Made by a program: the position numbers and the translations under genes | Notes under the pieces: generated by a model | What the model was told of the DNA's origin: nothing | The model's database searches: none | The model's input: the letters and a program-made list of their open reading frames with translations, nothing else | In this document: piece by piece, positions 52,230 through 59,846 of the stretch | How positions within the stretch are numbered: position 1 is the first letter of the stretch | How the letters are laid out: each line of letters starts with the position of its first letter | Assembly (NCBI GenBank): GCA_041687435.1 | Contig: JAWLBX010000012.1 | Location: forward strand, 1 to 64,000 | Length of the DNA: 64,000 bases | DNA from: JACKII01 sp041687435 | GTDB lineage: Bacteria > Pseudomonadota > Alphaproteobacteria > Bin95 | Reading direction: 5' to 3'

Positions 52230-54743
52230 ATGAACATTGTCATCATCCTCACCGTCATAGCATCGCTGTTCCTCGTCATTGGCGCGGCGGAACCGCTTGC
52301 CGCGCGATTGCGCCTTCCCTTCACGGTGATGCTGGCATGCCTTGGCATTCTGATTGGCGCCGGCGCGATTTTCTTCCTGCGGACAGACCTGACCGACGCG
52401 CTCAATCCGGTGGCAGAGGCAATTGTGGGACTGCCAATCCGGTCGAATATCTTTCTGTATGCCTTCCTGCCGACCCTGCTGTTCCAGGTGACGCTTGGGG
52501 TCAACCTGCGCCGGATGGTGGACGACTGGGTACCCATCCTTGTTCTGGCGGTTGTGGCAGTGGTGGTCGCAACACTGGCCGTCGGCTACGCGCTCGCCTG
52601 GGCCAGCGCCCTGCCGATTGCCGTCTGCCTGCTGATCGGCGCCATTGTTTCCACCACCGACCCGTCGGCAGTCGTGGGCATTTTCCGGTCGATTTCGGCA
52701 CCGCAGCGCCTGGTGCGGATCATAGAAGGCGAAAGCCTGCTGAACGACGCTGCAGCCATCGCTCTGTTCGGCCTGTTCATGGGCTTTGTGATGCTGGGCG
52801 CGCCCGACCCGGATTTTAAGGATGCGCTGCAACGCTTTCCCCTGCTGATCGCCGGCGGCGTCGTGACTGGCTGGCTGCTCGCGCAGATCGGCATATGGAT
52901 CATGGCGCTGTTCGAGCGCTATCCGCTGGCGCAGATCTCCGTATCGGTTGCACTGCCCTACCTCGCCTATATCGGCGCCGAGCAAACCATCGGCGCCTCT
53001 GGCGTTATCGCGGTCGTAACCGCAGGTTTGATGCTCAATCTGATGGGGCCGGGACGCCTGCAGCCTGCGTTATGGACGAACCTGCGCGAGGTCTGGGATT
53101 TGCTGGCGCATTGGGCCGGCGCCTTGATCTTTATCCTTGCCGCGATTCTCATCCCGCGGCTGCTCGAAGACGTACGGGTTAACGATCTATACTTGGTTGC
53201 CGTGGTCGTCGTCGCCGCGGTGGCTGCGCGGGCAGCGATCCTGTTCGGCCTGATGCCGATATTGTCCGCCCTGCGCATGTCGCCGGTTGTGGAGCGGCCA
53301 TTTCGCACCGCGATCCTGTGGGGCGGTTTGCGCGGTGCGGTGACGCTGGCGCTGGCATTGGCCGTTACCGAAAGCATTCGGGTGCCGCCTGAAATGCGGC
53401 GGGTAGTCGGCATCCTCGCAACCGGCTTCACGCTGTTTACGCTGATCGTGCAGGGCGGCACGCTGCGCTGGGTAATCGGCCGTCTGGGCCTGGACAAACT
53501 CGCCCCGATCGATCTGGCGCTGTCAAATCAGGTCATTGCCGTCGCATTACAGACCGTGCGTGAAACGGTGGCGCGTGCAACCGAAAACTATGACCTGCCA
53601 CATGAAACCGTGCGATCCGAGGCCAAGCGCTTTGGTGAGCGGTTGGACCGGGCGGTGCGCAGGGCCGAGGCCAATATGGGGATCCTCGACCGCGACCGGA
53701 TCACCCTCGGCCTGATCGCGTTGGCCGGTGCAGAGCGCGATGCGATCCTCGCCCGGTTCCGCGACCGCACGATCTCCTCGCGTCTTTCCGATATGATCCT
53801 GTCCGAAGCTGACCGCCTGATCGAAGCCTCCCGCAGCGGCGGCCGCACCGGGTACCAGCAGGCGGCGCGGCGCAGCCTGCATTACGGCCGCGGATTCCGG
53901 GTGGCCGCGTTTCTGCACAACCGGCTGCAGCTTTCGGCACCGCTGGCCAGAATGACCGCCAAACGGTTCGACCTCTTGCTCTCACAACGGCTGATCCTGC
54001 GGGATTTGCATGGATTTATTGACGGACGCATCCGGCGTATCCACGGCCGGCGGGTTGCAGACCTGTTGCACGAACTGCTGAACCGGCGGCAGGCGGCCGT
54101 GGAGCGGGCGCTGCAAGGGCTGCGGCTGCAATTCCCCGGCTATGCCGATGAATTGGAACGCCGTTTCATTCGCCGCACGGCGCTGCGGCTGGAAGAGCGC
54201 GAATACGACTCCATGAAGGAGGATGGCCTGATCGGCACCGAATTGCACACCTCGCTGGTGCAGGATATTGCCGCGCGGCGCCTGGAAGCCGAACAGCGCC
54301 CCCGGCTCGACCTGGCGCTGCAGAAAGCCGAACTGGTGCGGCAGTTTCCGCTGTTCGCCGATATGGACCCCGGCACGCTGCGGCGTCTGAGCCGAACATT
54401 GGTCACCCGCTATGTGACCAGCAACACCCTGATTATCCGCAAGGATAGCCCCGCCAAGAGCGTCTTTTTCATCGCGTCCGGCGCGGTCGAGTTGAAAACT
54501 GCCGGCCAGACTTGGCGGCTTGGCCGGGGCGAGATGTTCGGCCAGATGGCAATTCTCATGCATACCCGGCGGCGGACGGAAGTGCGCTCCATCGCGCCGA
54601 CCACGCTTTTGGTTCTGGACGAGAATCGCTTTCTCCGGCTCTTGCAACGCAGCGAGACGCTGCAAAAGGCCGCCCGGGAAAGCGCCGTCAAACGTGGCAT
54701 TTCCCCGACGCTTCTGGATATCGATGCACCTACCGCGGAATGA
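52230..54743 (+). CDS. CPA1 sodium/proton antiporter with cyclic-nucleotide-binding domain
   Basis: The protein has 837 residues. Twelve predicted helices (residues 1-420) include the CPA1 motif IVSTTDPSAVVGIFRS (ion-binding Asp) and EGESLLNDAAAIALFGLF. A long cytosolic helical region (about 440-690) resembles the tail of NHE/SOS1-type exchangers. A cyclic-nucleotide-binding beta-roll (about 695-820) includes FPLFADMDPGTLRRLSR, SVFFIASGAVELK and GEMFGQMAIL. The ATG at 52230 is chosen at the first membrane segment; a short in-frame extension to 52146 is possible. A class III cyclase is encoded elsewhere in the window, but no direct link is shown. Its stop lies about 110 bases before the aldo/keto reductase start. 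Confidence 0.93.
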   Translation: MNIVIILTVIASLFLVIGAAEPLAARLRLPFTVMLACLGILIGAGAIFFLRTDLTDALNPVAEAIVGLPIRSNIFLYAFLPTLLFQVTLGVNLRRMVDDWVPILVLAVVAVVVATLAVGYALAWASALPIAVCLLIGAIVSTTDPSAVVGIFRSISAPQRLVRIIEGESLLNDAAAIALFGLFMGFVMLGAPDPDFKDALQRFPLLIAGGVVTGWLLAQIGIWIMALFERYPLAQISVSVALPYLAYIGAEQTIGASGVIAVVTAGLMLNLMGPGRLQPALWTNLREVWDLLAHWAGALIFILAAILIPRLLEDVRVNDLYLVAVVVVAAVAARAAILFGLMPILSALRMSPVVERPFRTAILWGGLRGAVTLALALAVTESIRVPPEMRRVVGILATGFTLFTLIVQGGTLRWVIGRLGLDKLAPIDLALSNQVIAVALQTVRETVARATENYDLPHETVRSEAKRFGERLDRAVRRAEANMGILDRDRITLGLIALAGAERDAILARFRDRTISSRLSDMILSEADRLIEASRSGGRTGYQQAARRSLHYGRGFRVAAFLHNRLQLSAPLARMTAKRFDLLLSQRLILRDLHGFIDGRIRRIHGRRVADLLHELLNRRQAAVERALQGLRLQFPGYADELERRFIRRTALRLEEREYDSMKEDGLIGTELHTSLVQDIAARRLEAEQRPRLDLALQKAELVRQFPLFADMDPGTLRRLSRTLVTRYVTSNTLIIRKDSPAKSVFFIASGAVELKTAGQTWRLGRGEMFGQMAILMHTRRRTEVRSIAPTTLLVLDENRFLRLLQRSETLQKAARESAVKRGISPTLLDIDAPTAE

Positions 54744-54850
54744 TGTGCAGCCAGCATTCCGGTCCGCCTTCTTGGATGCCGGCCTTCAAAACGGGCAATA
54801 TTGCACCACATCCCAAAAAGGAGCCGCGGATACCGACAGGAGCCGAGACA

Positions 54851-55759
54851 TTGTTGACACGCAGAACTCTGGTTGGCGCCGGAATTGCCGGCCTTGCGAT
54901 GGGCACATTGGCGCCATCATGGCGGCCGGCATCCGCTGACGGCCGCACTCTCCCGGCGGGCATCGCTGAACTGCCCAGGGTGGGGCTCGGCACTTGGATC
55001 ACCTTTAATGTCGGCCACGATCCGGTGCTGCTTGCCCGGTCCGTGGACGTGATGCGCGCCTTTTTCGAAGCAGGCGGCGGCATGATCGACAGTTCGCCGA
55101 TGTATGGTTCGTCTCAAGATACGGTGGGCCGTGGCCTGTTGGAACTCGGCTATCCAGCAACATTGTTTTCTGCCGAAAAGGTTTGGACGTCGTCCCCCGG
55201 GGACGGGAGAGGACAAACGGAGCAGTCCCTCCGGAAATGGGGCATCGACCGCTTCGACCTGATGCAGGTCCATAACCTGGTCGCAGCCGAATCCCACCTG
55301 GAAATGCTGTTGGAACGCAAGGCGGCTGGCGCAATCGGTCATGTCGGGATAACGACCTCGCATGGTCGCCGGCACAGCGATATGGAGCACCTGATGCGCC
55401 AATATCCGCTTGATTTCGTGCAACTGACCTACAACGCGCTGGACCGGGAAGCGGAAACGCGTCTGCTGCCGCTTGCGCTGGAGCGGGGTATCGGCGTGAT
55501 TGTCAACCGCCCGTTCAGGCGGGGCGGATTGATCAGCCAGACGGCCGGCTCGCCGCTGCCCGGCTTTGCCCGGGAGATCGGGGCCGACAGCTGGGCCCAG
55601 CTCCTGCTGAAATTCATCCTGTCCCATCCGGCAGTCACCGTCGCAATTCCGGCGACGACACAACCGGCACATGTTCGAGAGAACAAGGCGGCTGCCCGCG
55701 GCCCAATGCCAGATGAAGCCATGCGCCGGCAGATCGCCAGACAGGTCGCGGCGCTCTGA
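54851..55759 (+). CDS. Tat-exported aldo/keto reductase
   Basis: This 302-residue protein has a twin-arginine signal TRRTLVGAGIAGLAM at the start and cleavage near PASA. The barrel has the tetrad residues Asp and Tyr in MIDSSPMYGSSQ, Lys in FSAEKVW and His in LMQVHNLV. Start choice is awkward: no ATG fits. A TTG at 54851 has AGGAG 8 bases upstream and is used here. An ATA at 54830 with AAGGAG upstream is in frame and may be a mutated start. An ATG overlapping the antiporter stop (54740s) lies far from any export signal. It overlaps the next gene by 1 base (TGATG). Confidence 0.85.
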   Translation: MLTRRTLVGAGIAGLAMGTLAPSWRPASADGRTLPAGIAELPRVGLGTWITFNVGHDPVLLARSVDVMRAFFEAGGGMIDSSPMYGSSQDTVGRGLLELGYPATLFSAEKVWTSSPGDGRGQTEQSLRKWGIDRFDLMQVHNLVAAESHLEMLLERKAAGAIGHVGITTSHGRRHSDMEHLMRQYPLDFVQLTYNALDREAETRLLPLALERGIGVIVNRPFRRGGLISQTAGSPLPGFAREIGADSWAQLLLKFILSHPAVTVAIPATTQPAHVRENKAAARGPMPDEAMRRQIARQVAAL

Positions 55760-56430
55760 TGGAGCAATGGCTGGGTTACAGTCTGCAAGACGTCATTCTC
55801 TTCTCGGCGGAGACCTACTGGCGCCTGTTCGAACGTCACAACACAGCGCTATGGCCCCTTCCCATCATCAGCGAGATGATGGGCGCTGGGATGTTGGCCG
55901 CGGTAGTTTTCGGCCAGCGCTGGAGTGGCACTGCGGCGTGTCTGGCTTTCGCTTTGGCTTGGGCCTTCATCGGCCAGGCGTTTCTGCGCGGCCTCTATGA
56001 ACCGATCAACTGGACGATCGTCCATGTCATTCCGGCGTTCTGGCTCCAGGCGGTGCTGCTGCTGGTATTCTGCCGCAAGCTGACCTTCGGCACAGGAAGG
56101 CTCCGGACAACAATCGCGGCAGTCTTGGCTTTGGTTGCATTGGCCTATCCCGTCGCGGCAGTGATAGCCGGTCGGCCATTTGTACAATCGGAAGTCTTGG
56201 GCATCGCACCGGACCCGACGGCCGTGGCAACGCTTGCGATCCTGATCCTGGCAACACCGGGTTGGTGCCGGCTGCTGCTATCGCTGATACCGGCGGTCTG
56301 GCTGGCCCTTAGTGCCGCCACCTTACTGACGATGGACGCCAGTACCGGATGGATTCCACTGGGCGCGTTAGCTCTGGCGCTGGTTGCGCTTACCCTGCCG
56401 TCCACCGACATCGGTGAACACCGCAGCTGA
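55759..56430 (+). CDS. DUF6064-like membrane protein
   Basis: This 223-residue protein has about six predicted helices. The N-terminus with WRLFERHNTALWPLP and the C-terminal EVLGIAPDPTAVATLAILIL segment resemble the DUF6064 family, membrane proteins of unknown function. It is coupled to the exported aldo/keto reductase by a TGATG overlap, a pairing that suggests a membrane-linked redox unit (inference). A long hairpin follows its stop. Confidence 0.8.
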   Translation: MEQWLGYSLQDVILFSAETYWRLFERHNTALWPLPIISEMMGAGMLAAVVFGQRWSGTAACLAFALAWAFIGQAFLRGLYEPINWTIVHVIPAFWLQAVLLLVFCRKLTFGTGRLRTTIAAVLALVALAYPVAAVIAGRPFVQSEVLGIAPDPTAVATLAILILATPGWCRLLLSLIPAVWLALSAATLLTMDASTGWIPLGALALALVALTLPSTDIGEHRS

Positions 56431-56432
56431 CC

Positions 56433-56473
56433 TTTGCCGTCAGCCATGGCCCATCCCTATGGCTGACGGCAAA
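56433..56473. terminator. Perfect 15-base-pair hairpin between convergent genes
   Basis: TTTGCCGTCAGCCAT (56433-56447) and its complement (56459-56473) surround an 11-base loop, just after the DUF6064-like stop (56430) and before the CoA transferase stop (56487). Only three T end each arm, so it is a non-canonical but probably bidirectional terminator. Confidence 0.65.
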
Positions 56474-56486
56474 GACACCCCGATGG

Positions 56487-57695
56487 CTAAATCACACCGG
56501 CTTCCGCAAGCGCTGCAATCTCCGCCTTGGATTTGCCAAGCAGGTCGCCATAGACCTCCGCATTGTGGGCGCCGATATCCTCGCCTGCAAAGGCAATGCG
56601 GCCGGGCGTGCCTTCCAGCCGCGGCACAACACCCGGCATGGCCACCTCGCCCAATTCATCGTCGGGAATGCGGGCGATGTTGTTGCGCGCGGCATAGTGC
56701 GGGTCGCCGCCAATGTCCGCAGCCGTGTAGATGCCGCCAAAGGGCACATTGAGGCCGACAAGCAGCGGCTCGATTTCATTGAAATCCAGGGTCGCAACCC
56801 AATCGGCCACCATGCCTTCCATTTCGTCCGCGCGTTTCATGCGCTCGCCGATGGTCTTGTAGCGCGGGTCTTCCGCCAGTTCCGGCTGCCCCATCGCCTT
56901 GGCGAGCCGCGGCCAGACCCCATCGCCGCCCGCCGCGATCTGAACATAGCGGCCGTCCTTGGTTTCGAACGTGCCGGCCGGTGTGAAGGTCGGGTTGCGG
57001 TTGCCAATGCGCTCGCGGTTCTGCCCGGTGCGGGCGAAGGAGGTAATCATGTCCGCGGTGATCCGGAACGGCGCTTCGTAAAGCGCCAGATCAATCATCT
57101 GGCCGTCACCGCTGCCGCCGGGGGCATCGCGATTGTAGAGCGCGAACATGGTGGCCAGCGCGGCGAAGGTGCCGGTGTTATAGTCCGCTGTCGGAAATGC
57201 CGGCCGCACGGGAAAGCGGTCCGGAAAGCCTGTCGGGTACATGTAGCCGGAGAAACCCAACGCGATCCGGTCATAGCCGGACCGCTTGGAATAAGGCCCA
57301 ACCTGCCCGTAGCCCGATACCCTGGTCATGATCAGACGGGGGTTGAGTTCATGCACCACATCCCAGCCGAGGCCCCATTTCTCCAGCGTGCCGGGGGTGA
57401 AGTTCTCGATCAGAACATCCGCGTGGCCGATCAGCTCCTTCAGCAGCGCCTGCCCTTCCGGCACCCGCAGGTTCATGGTCACCGATTTCTTGTTCCGCCC
57501 CTCGACCAGCCAGCCGGGCGAACGGTTGGCCTTGCCGTCGACCGGCGAGCCGCGTAGCGCATCGCCCCGGCCCGGCTGCTCCACCTTGATGATCTCGGCA
57601 CCGAAATCACCCAACAGGGTCGCACCGAATGGGCCGGCGATGAGGGTGCCGATATCCAAAACCCGGATGCCGGAAAGGGGCAGGTTTTCGTTCAT
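56487..57695 (-). CDS. CaiB/BaiF family (class III) CoA transferase
   Basis: This 402-residue protein has SGIRVLDIGTLIAGPFGATLLGDFG, AEIIKVEQPGRGDALR, GRNKKSVTMNLR and PTADYNTGTFAAL, where the Asp is the expected catalytic residue. It is a distinct paralogue of the enzyme at 17119-18303, with different N-terminal wording, so it probably uses another acid. The ATG at 57695 is chosen from the conserved start. It lies downstream of the GrdB-like selenoprotein, SDR and MmgE/PrpD genes on the same strand, after a 175-base gap with a palindromic repeat, and may belong to the same catabolic module. Confidence 0.94.
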   Translation of the reverse strand: MNENLPLSGIRVLDIGTLIAGPFGATLLGDFGAEIIKVEQPGRGDALRGSPVDGKANRSPGWLVEGRNKKSVTMNLRVPEGQALLKELIGHADVLIENFTPGTLEKWGLGWDVVHELNPRLIMTRVSGYGQVGPYSKRSGYDRIALGFSGYMYPTGFPDRFPVRPAFPTADYNTGTFAALATMFALYNRDAPGGSGDGQMIDLALYEAPFRITADMITSFARTGQNRERIGNRNPTFTPAGTFETKDGRYVQIAAGGDGVWPRLAKAMGQPELAEDPRYKTIGERMKRADEMEGMVADWVATLDFNEIEPLLVGLNVPFGGIYTAADIGGDPHYAARNNIARIPDDELGEVAMPGVVPRLEGTPGRIAFAGEDIGAHNAEVYGDLLGKSKAEIAALAEAGVI

Positions 57696-57745
57696 GTTTC
57701 TTGTCCTGTAAGGGCCAGCTTGTCTCGCCCGCCCCAAAGAATTTC

Positions 57746-57839
57746 CGTCATTGCGAGACGCCGCAGGCGACGAAGCAACCCAGGGCTAGGGCCCCGCGCC
57801 GCATTCCCTGGATTGCTTCAGCTACGCCTCCCAATGACG
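57746..57839. repeat. Palindromic CGTCATTGCGAG...CAATGACG repeat element
   Basis: The element begins CGTCATTGCGAGACGCCG and ends TCCCAATGACG. Internal arms match imperfectly (CGAAGCAACCCAGGG against CCCTGGATTGCTTC). The ends CGTCATTG/CAATGACG and the GCAA-CCCAGGG core are the hallmarks of a short palindromic repeat scattered through many alphaproteobacterial and other genomes. It is about 94 bases long and sits between two same-strand genes. No transposase is present. Confidence 0.75.
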
Positions 57840-57870
57840 CCGGAGAGGAAAGCAGGGTTGGAGGAAACCC

Positions 57871-58836
57871 CTATTCCGCCGCGCTGGCTTTGCCGCTGCT
57901 GTCCTTTTCGCGGCGTTCCCTGGCGACACGTTTGACCTCGTCGAACTCCGCCCGACGGCGGGCGATCTCGTCAGCGGGAATGCGTTCCAGGTTCTGGTAG
58001 TCGAGCTTCCAGTCCGCGTCCTCGTTCCAGTGCTGCGGCGACTGCCGCGTGGTCCTGGGCCCGGTGGCGCTTTCCAGAAGATCAAGCGCCATCGCCAGCG
58101 TTTCTTGCTGCGATTGCGGATCGTGCGGCTTGCCAGCCGCATTGCCCAACGGAAAGTCACTGAACAGGAACCGCGGCACGCCGCAATGTTCGACGATGTC
58201 TTTGGCGCAACCCATGATGACGGTCGGAATGCCATTGGCTTCGAGATAGCGTGCGGTCAGACTCACGGTCTGGTGGCACACCGGTCAAGCCGCAACGAGC
58301 ACTGCCGCTTCGACGCCATCCTTGCGCAGTTCCGCCAGCACGTCCGGGCAATCCTGCTCGACCGTGGTGATCTGACTGCGGTTGGTGGGCGTGCCGACGA
58401 ACCGTTCCGCCAGCGCGCCGATCCGGCCTTCCTTGGCCGCCTGCTTCAGCGCCGCCAGCGGAAAATAGCTGTGGATGTCGGCCGCGGTGGTGTGCTTGCG
58501 GTCGATGCCAATGTGCGAAATGCGAACGTCCGGCTCACCCTCAATCGAGTCCGTATAGACCCGGTAAAACTTCGCCGCCGCGTTGTAGGGCGCGCCCGGT
58601 CCCTGGTCGCCCTTGTCGGGTTGATAGGGTGCTGCCGTAACCACCAAGCCAACCTTGGTCTGGCTCAGGGGCTTGGTCAGTTTCGTGAAGGGAACATCCC
58701 GGTATTGCGCCCACCGGTAGGGATTGCCGTAGCCGAGTGCCAGATAATAATCCCGCAATCGCTGCATGTACGGCACGGGCGCATCATGCATGGGCGCAAA
58801 GCCCATTGCATCGTCGATTTCCGACTGATCGCTCAT
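57871..58836 (-). CDS. GrdB-family reductase-like selenoprotein (in-frame UGA as Sec)
   Basis: Read through one in-frame UGA (58287-58285), this is a continuous 321-residue protein; a conventional reading splits it into a 183-residue half and a 136-residue half. The whole follows the glycine/sarcosine/betaine reductase selenoprotein B-like family: NPYRWAQYRDVPFTKL, VTAAPYQPDKGDQGPGAPYN, ISHIGIDRKHTTAADIHSYFPL, FVGTPTNRSQITTVEQDC; then after UGA PVCHQTVSLTARYLEANGIP and FLFSDFPLGNAAGKPHD. The UGA makes a UPVC motif where relatives, as I recall them, have CPVC. A SECIS-like hairpin follows. ATG 58836 has AAAGG about 7 bases upstream. Substrate unknown. A nonsense mutation remains the alternative. 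Confidence 0.82.
58249..58281 (-). promoter_or_regulatory. Candidate bacterial SECIS element
   Basis: On the minus strand, 3 bases after the UGA: outer stem GUGUGC/GCACGC (6 pairs, one G-U), a 3x3 internal loop (CAC/ACC), inner stem CAGAC/GUCUG (5 perfect pairs) and apical loop CGUGA (58267-58263). The loop begins 18 bases after the UGA and has G as its second base. This fits the described bacterial SECIS rules (loop 16-37 bases from UGA, a G in the first two loop positions). It lies inside the coding sequence, as bacterial SECIS elements do. Confidence 0.7.
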
Positions 58837-59037
58837 ATGATTGCCTTTCGCCAAAAAGGAAGAACCATCGGGCCATTGGCTGACCGTCGACTGCCCTTCG
58901 CGAACCGATTTTATGCACCTTGCGCCGCTCCAAAATCAACCGGCATCGCGCAATCGCACGGTTGGGCGAACGCAGGCGGCACGAATGAAACCCAGCACGA
59001 TGTGGTTGCGAAACGGACGCTGAGCCTTTAACGCGGC

Positions 59038-59820
59038 CTAAGCAGCGGTCCAGCCGCCATCCACCGGCAGAACCGCCCCGGTGATGTCATTGCCGGCGGG
59101 ACTGCACAGAAATGCCGCCATCGCTGCGACGCTTGCGAGGTCGACAAAGCGGCCAGTCGGGTGGCGTTCGCCGACATACTGCCGGGTGACTTCCTCCACA
59201 GACTCGCCTCGTTCCACGGCCATGGCCTCGATCTTGCCGAGGATGGCCGGGCTCGGCACACTGCCCGGGCAGAGTGCATTGCAGGTGATGCCGCGTGCGG
59301 CGGTTTCCAGGGCAATGGCGCGGGTCATGCCGATCAGAGCCGTCTTGGTCGTCACATAATCGATGCGGTTTTCGGCGCCGCGGAAACCATAGACCGACGA
59401 CATGTTGATGATGCGCCCCCAGCCCTGCGCCTTCATGTGCGGCAGAGCCAACCGCACACCATGAAAGGCAGAGGACAGGTTGACCGCAATAGCCGTATCC
59501 CAGTCCTCGGTTCGTATTCCCTCGATTGGACCCGGATTCCGCACGACGGCGTTGTTGACCAAAATATCGACGCCGCCAAAACGCTCGCCCGCGCGGACCA
59601 TCATTGCCTGGATCGCGGTAACGTCGCGCAAATCGGCCGGGTCGAACACCGCCTTGACGCCATGGGCCGCTGCAATCCGCGCCGCCGCTGCCCGGCCTTC
59701 CCCATCCGTGCAGAGGCCATTGAGAACCACCGCAGCCCCCTCCGCCGCCAGCCGGTCGGCAATGGCAAAGCCGATGCCGCCGACAGAGCCGGTCACCAGC
59801 GCGCATTTTCCCTTTAGCAT
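59038..59820 (-). CDS. SDR family oxidoreductase (3-hydroxybutyrate dehydrogenase-like)
   Basis: This 260-residue protein has the cofactor motif TGSVGGIGFAIADRL, NNAVVRN (NNAG-type), the Ser of NMSSVYGFRGAENRIDYVTTK with YxxxK, and a C-terminus matching D-3-hydroxybutyrate dehydrogenases (CPGSVPSPAILGKIEAMA, FLCSPAGNDITGAVLPVDGGW). The ATG at 59820 has AAGGGA 7 bases upstream; GTG codons overlapping the MmgE/PrpD stop at 59847 are possible but lack a ribosome site. Only 26 bases separate it from that upstream gene, so they form an operon. Confidence 0.92.
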   Translation of the reverse strand: MLKGKCALVTGSVGGIGFAIADRLAAEGAAVVLNGLCTDGEGRAAAARIAAAHGVKAVFDPADLRDVTAIQAMMVRAGERFGGVDILVNNAVVRNPGPIEGIRTEDWDTAIAVNLSSAFHGVRLALPHMKAQGWGRIINMSSVYGFRGAENRIDYVTTKTALIGMTRAIALETAARGITCNALCPGSVPSPAILGKIEAMAVERGESVEEVTRQYVGERHPTGRFVDLASVAAMAAFLCSPAGNDITGAVLPVDGGWTAA

Positions 59821-59846
59821 GCCGCGGTCCCTTGCTTCGCTCACAC

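Noticed and set aside
58285..58287. UGA as an ordinary stop making two separate genes
   Set aside because: The second half would start inside a conserved motif from a GTG, and the two halves are exactly in frame with one continuous family pattern. Nonsense mutation remains possible and is stated in the entry.
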